Shown: piece by piece, positions 6,993 to 9,147 of the stretch
Numbering within the stretch: the stretch's first letter is position 1
Layout: each line of letters opens with the position of its first letter
Assembly: GCA_014729935.1 (NCBI GenBank)
Contig: WJJB01000288.1
Coordinates: 1 to 9,147 of the forward strand
From: Candidatus Bathyarchaeota archaeon
GTDB lineage: Archaea > Asgardarchaeota > Lokiarchaeia > Sigyniarchaeales > Sigyniarchaeaceae
DNA: 9,147 nucleotides
Reading direction: 5' to 3'
The notes under the pieces: model-generated
What the model was told of the DNA's origin: nothing
Seen by the model: only the letters and a program-made list of their open reading frames with translations
Database searches by the model: none
Made by a program: the position numbers and the translations under genes

Positions 6993-7808
6993 TCATTGGA
7001 GCAGGAATTCATCCAAGTCCTTGCTTGCACCCGTGTCCTGCTCTATATCATGCCTGACATTCTTATATACCTTTAGAACGCTGTTGGGCATGGCCTCATG
7101 TAGTTTCTCCGCGCTGGAGACAGTGAAATAGTAATCTCTATCTCCAATGAGGATGAGGGAAGGATTGATGATCTTTTCCAATTTCTCCGAGGCATCATGG
7201 CTCACTTCTGCATTGGCTTCAATGAGCACATCCTGCTTGAATTCCGGGTAATCTGGAAACTTGAAAAACGGCACCATCATTCGGGCGAAAAACTTCAAGA
7301 TCTTCAATTTAATCCCTGGTTCACGCATGGCAGCCATGATAGTGGCGGTTGCCTTTCCCTTCTTTCCCGCTGCAAGAAGTCTCGCGTATTCAAGATCGAG
7401 CTCCTTACCCGCGGGGGTGAGTTCATTGGTGGCAGCGGCAAACACGATCTTGTCGTAGAGTTCGGGGTAATCGGCACCAAAATGCAAGGCGATCATTCCC
7501 CCGAAGGAGGATCCAATCACCCCGTCGACGTGTCCCCCGAAATCCTGCCTGATAGCCTCGGCGTAATCCCTTGCCATGTCCCGGGTGGTGTACCCCTGAT
7601 TCATGCCTTTCTTGCGGGTGAGAACCGTAATGGTATACTCCTTGCAAAGAGAGAACCGTTGACTCATCATGAATTTATATATGAACCCCTGTGGGATGAA
7701 CCCGCCAGGTCCGCCCATGAACAGGAGCAATCTTCTTGATCCTGAACCGAACGTGCCGCAGGGTATACCATTGGATGTCACGTCCTGCGATATCTTGTAC
7801 TTTACCAT
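6993..7808 (-). CDS. Alpha/beta hydrolase
   Basis: A 271-residue cytoplasmic alpha/beta hydrolase fold enzyme. It has the oxyanion-region motif LLLFMGGPGGF (residues 27-37), a nucleophile elbow GVIGSSFGG with S101 in GxSxG, the acid in IGDRDYYF (D225) and the histidine in KNVRHDIE (H253), so the Ser-Asp-His triad is complete. The middle (about 135-200) is a helical cap region, ending in a Phe/Pro-rich segment. Substrate cannot be told: the superfamily includes esterases, peptidases and lipases, and GGPGG recalls the proline iminopeptidase HGGPG motif but with Met in place of His. Its 3' end converges on the SGNH cassette with a 10-nt gap, and its 5' end is divergent from the heliorhodopsin gene. 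Upstream of the ATG only AGTGA resembles a ribosome-binding site and no clear TATA box is visible. Confidence 0.88.
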   Translation of the reverse strand: MVKYKISQDVTSNGIPCGTFGSGSRRLLLFMGGPGGFIPQGFIYKFMMSQRFSLCKEYTITVLTRKKGMNQGYTTRDMARDYAEAIRQDFGGHVDGVIGSSFGGMIALHFGADYPELYDKIVFAAATNELTPAGKELDLEYARLLAAGKKGKATATIMAAMREPGIKLKILKFFARMMVPFFKFPDYPEFKQDVLIEANAEVSHDASEKLEKIINPSLILIGDRDYYFTVSSAEKLHEAMPNSVLKVYKNVRHDIEQDTGASKDLDEFLLQ

Positions 7809-8070
7809 TCTTTTTCACTTGCCTGATCTCCATTCACGTGGGATTTCCACCAACAAGTACCAGGATCTCGAGATACTCCGCTTGCTCATTGTTCCCACGC
7901 TTGAAACATCATGTCTTCCCTTTTAGTTTTTTCCTTGGATTGGCGTGGGTCACGTTCTCCGCTCCTTCTTGCATCATGTATAGATTCCAATGTGTGGCTG
8001 TTGAGATCGATTCATCCTGCCTATTTTTCATCACTAGTTCCGCCGTTTACTTTTTCCATGTAAATCAGTA

Positions 8071-8080
8071 TTCATTAATA
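8071..8080 (+). promoter_or_regulatory. Weak candidate TATA box for the heliorhodopsin gene
   Basis: TTCATTAATA lies so that transcription would begin near 8102, giving a leader of about 20 nt that includes the AGGTG ribosome-binding-like site. The more TATA-like GTATATAC at 8113-8120 is only 1 nt before the TTG start and would place transcription inside the coding region. Tentative. Confidence 0.3.
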
Positions 8081-8106
8081 GCACTCGATCACACCATGAC
8101 CTGCAC

Positions 8107-8113
8107 GAAGGTG
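8107..8113 (+). promoter_or_regulatory. Ribosome-binding site deciding the TTG start of heliorhodopsin
   Basis: GAAGGTG matches the archaeal GGAGGTGA consensus over AGGTG and ends 8 nt before the TTG at 8122. Since the frame has no ATG before codon 31, which lies inside the first membrane helix, this site is the main support for a TTG start. Confidence 0.5.
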
Positions 8114-8121
8114 TATATACC

Positions 8122-8946
8122 TTGAATGAAAAAGAATCAACGGAACGTTCGAACCTGCCAAGGTGGTCATCTCCCATCACGCCTCAATACTTGACGCGCT
8201 TCAACAAGTTGATGGCACTCCTGCACTTGGCACAAGGGATCATGATGTTCTTCCTCGGCACGCTACTTGATTTTGAGGTGAGTTTATTCACCTACTATAC
8301 TGATTTCACTGGGGTGGGAAGTGGCATTCCACCGACACTCAATCCCGAGATTGCATTCACTATCACCAATGTTGGGGCATGGGTTGGACTTTTCCTGCTC
8401 ATGTCGGCAATAGCTCATTTCCTGCTTGCCTGGCCGCTCAACAAGAGATACATCGATAACCTAAAGATGGGACGGAATCCCCTCAGGTTCTTGGAGTATG
8501 CATTTTCCAGTTCGGTGATGATCGTGTTGATCGGGATCTTCTTCACGATTACCAATGTCTGGACCCTGTTCGCAATGTTCGTCCTGAATTTCCTGATGAA
8601 CCTGTTCGGGCTCAACATGGAATATCGGAATCCAACGAATGATCCAGGGGTGAAGATTGATTGGAAACCATATATCTTTGGATGCATTGCGGGATTGGCC
8701 CCTTGGGTGGTGATCACTGGATATTTCATCGGTGCAGAAGGAACTCCACCAGCATTCGTGTACGGCATTTTCATCGTGGAAGCTGTCCTGTTTAATTGCT
8801 TCGCATTGGTCATGCTGGCATATTTTAAGCGCTGGGGTCGATTCAAGGATTATGCTTTTGGTGAGCGGGCGTACCAGCTGCTTTCTCTCATTGCAAAGAC
8901 CTTGCTGGCTTGGCTCGTCTTTGGTGGAATATTCCAACCTAGTTAG
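8122..8946 (+). CDS. Heliorhodopsin
   Basis: A 274-residue seven-helix retinal protein of the heliorhodopsin family, which sits in the membrane with an inverted topology (N-terminus inside), has a long photocycle and is thought to signal rather than pump ions. Helices are at about residues 27-47, 84-105, 121-144, 146-166, 182-204, 211-235 and 248-271. Helix 7 has the Schiff-base lysine K259 in SLIAKTLLAW; helix 3 has counterion E125 in RFLEYAFSSSVMIVLI. From memory of heliorhodopsin 48C12 these correspond to K241 and E107, and H35, H99, S255 and W264 match H23, H80, S237 and W246. The Trp two residues before the counterion is Phe123 here. YIFGCIAGLAPW and PAFVYG are further hallmarks. The long loop between helices 1 and 2 is present. 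The start is TTG, with a hydrophilic tail longer than in 48C12. Family assignment is very secure. Confidence 0.95.
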   Translation: MNEKESTERSNLPRWSSPITPQYLTRFNKLMALLHLAQGIMMFFLGTLLDFEVSLFTYYTDFTGVGSGIPPTLNPEIAFTITNVGAWVGLFLLMSAIAHFLLAWPLNKRYIDNLKMGRNPLRFLEYAFSSSVMIVLIGIFFTITNVWTLFAMFVLNFLMNLFGLNMEYRNPTNDPGVKIDWKPYIFGCIAGLAPWVVITGYFIGAEGTPPAFVYGIFIVEAVLFNCFALVMLAYFKRWGRFKDYAFGERAYQLLSLIAKTLLAWLVFGGIFQPS

Positions 8947-8975
8947 TGATGCACCATCCATCCTTTCCCCGTGTA

Positions 8976-8997
8976 TTTGCTTCCTTTTTTCTTTCTT
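8976..8997 (+). terminator. T-rich archaeal-type transcription terminator after heliorhodopsin
   Basis: About 30 nt after the heliorhodopsin stop the plus strand becomes pyrimidine-rich, with a run of six T (8985-8990) followed by CTTTCTT. Archaeal RNA polymerase often terminates at such U tracts without a hairpin, and no stem is visible. Confidence 0.45.
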
Positions 8998-9075
8998 AAC
9001 TAAATGCCAATTGGATTAATCAAACCGTTCGAATCCATGATTGAAAATAGGAGATGGGGGGAAATCGAAAGATAA

Positions 9076-9147
9076 CTAGATATACTCCTTTCCAATTTTT
9101 CTACTGGTGATGCTGCCATCCTTGCTCTTTTTAGAGTCTTCATTCCC
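9076..9147 (-). CDS. Possible C-terminal tail of a minus-strand gene (partial)
   Basis: Reading the minus strand from the right edge, one frame stays open for 23 codons and ends at TAG (9076-9078). It is Lys/Ser-rich and hydrophilic, ending SRKIGKEYI, which would suit a protein tail. A second minus-strand frame is also open for about 47 codons to about 9001, so the choice of frame is uncertain, and neither can be identified. If real, this gene converges on heliorhodopsin. Confidence 0.25.
   Translation of the reverse strand, partial: GNEDSKKSKDGSITSRKIGKEYI

Larger units (their letters stand above)
7809..8121. other. Divergent intergenic region between alpha/beta hydrolase and heliorhodopsin
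   Basis: This 313-nt gap lies between two divergent genes and must carry both promoters. An open frame spanning it on the plus strand (about 7736-8125) is a shadow: it starts inside the hydrolase gene, is rich in Cys, Ser and Phe without any motif, and ends over the heliorhodopsin start. Visible elements are a CACGTG palindrome at 7836-7841, a weak TTAATA near 8075-8080 and GTATATAC at 8113-8120. I see no RNA gene or repeat. Confidence 0.6.

Noticed and set aside
5..8120. GTATATAC octamer present both at 5-12 and 8113-8120, suggesting a shared regulatory site.
   Set aside because: It is a short AT-rich palindrome expected by chance and as a TATA box; the positions relative to the starts differ.
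7736..8125. A 129-codon plus-strand open frame across the divergent intergenic region.
   Set aside because: It begins inside the antisense alpha/beta hydrolase gene, has a composition (many Cys, Ser, Phe) typical of a shadow frame, no ribosome-binding site, and overlaps the heliorhodopsin start.

Overview
The window most likely comes from an archaeon, probably an uncultivated lineage known from metagenomes. The evidence is a TATA-like element about 26 nt upstream of an ATG with no leader, sparse or weak Shine-Dalgarno sites, and a heliorhodopsin gene, a family found in several archaeal groups including Asgard and Thermoplasmata-type lineages. The lineage cannot be fixed from sequence alone. 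No rRNA, tRNA, insertion sequence, CRISPR array or integrase was found.

Layout. (1) 1-416: an unrecognised short gene whose frame is open to the left edge. (2) 451-1960: an M14 aspartoacylase/succinylglutamate desuccinylase-like gene that loses its C-terminal third and runs, out of frame, into the C-terminal two thirds of a circularly permuted ATP-grasp ligase. This looks like two neighbouring genes joined by a deletion or an assembly fault. (3) 2010-3386: a large polytopic membrane protein of unknown function behind a leaderless-type promoter. (4) 3492-6982: a surface-glycan O-acylation cassette with one MBOAT acyltransferase, interrupted by a single in-frame TAA, and two tandem, equally long SGNH-like membrane-anchored proteins. 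(5) 6993-7808 on the minus strand: an alpha/beta hydrolase with an intact catalytic triad. (6) 8122-8946: a heliorhodopsin with the retinal lysine and counterion glutamate, starting at TTG. (7) 8947-9147: a T-rich probable terminator and perhaps the tail of a minus-strand gene.

How the genes work together. The MBOAT and SGNH proteins form a coherent unit: the MBOAT passes acyl groups across the membrane and the SGNH proteins place them on an extracellular polymer, as in the AlgI/AlgJ, PatA/PatB and DltB/DltD systems. The M14-like and ATP-grasp genes suggest a former amide-bond-forming and amide-cleaving pair. The heliorhodopsin is a light sensor or photoreceptor-like protein, and its divergent alpha/beta hydrolase neighbour is a possible but unproven partner. 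Two lesions in 9 kb (a frame-changing chimera and an in-frame stop) mean either local gene decay or consensus errors, and read-level checking would decide which.
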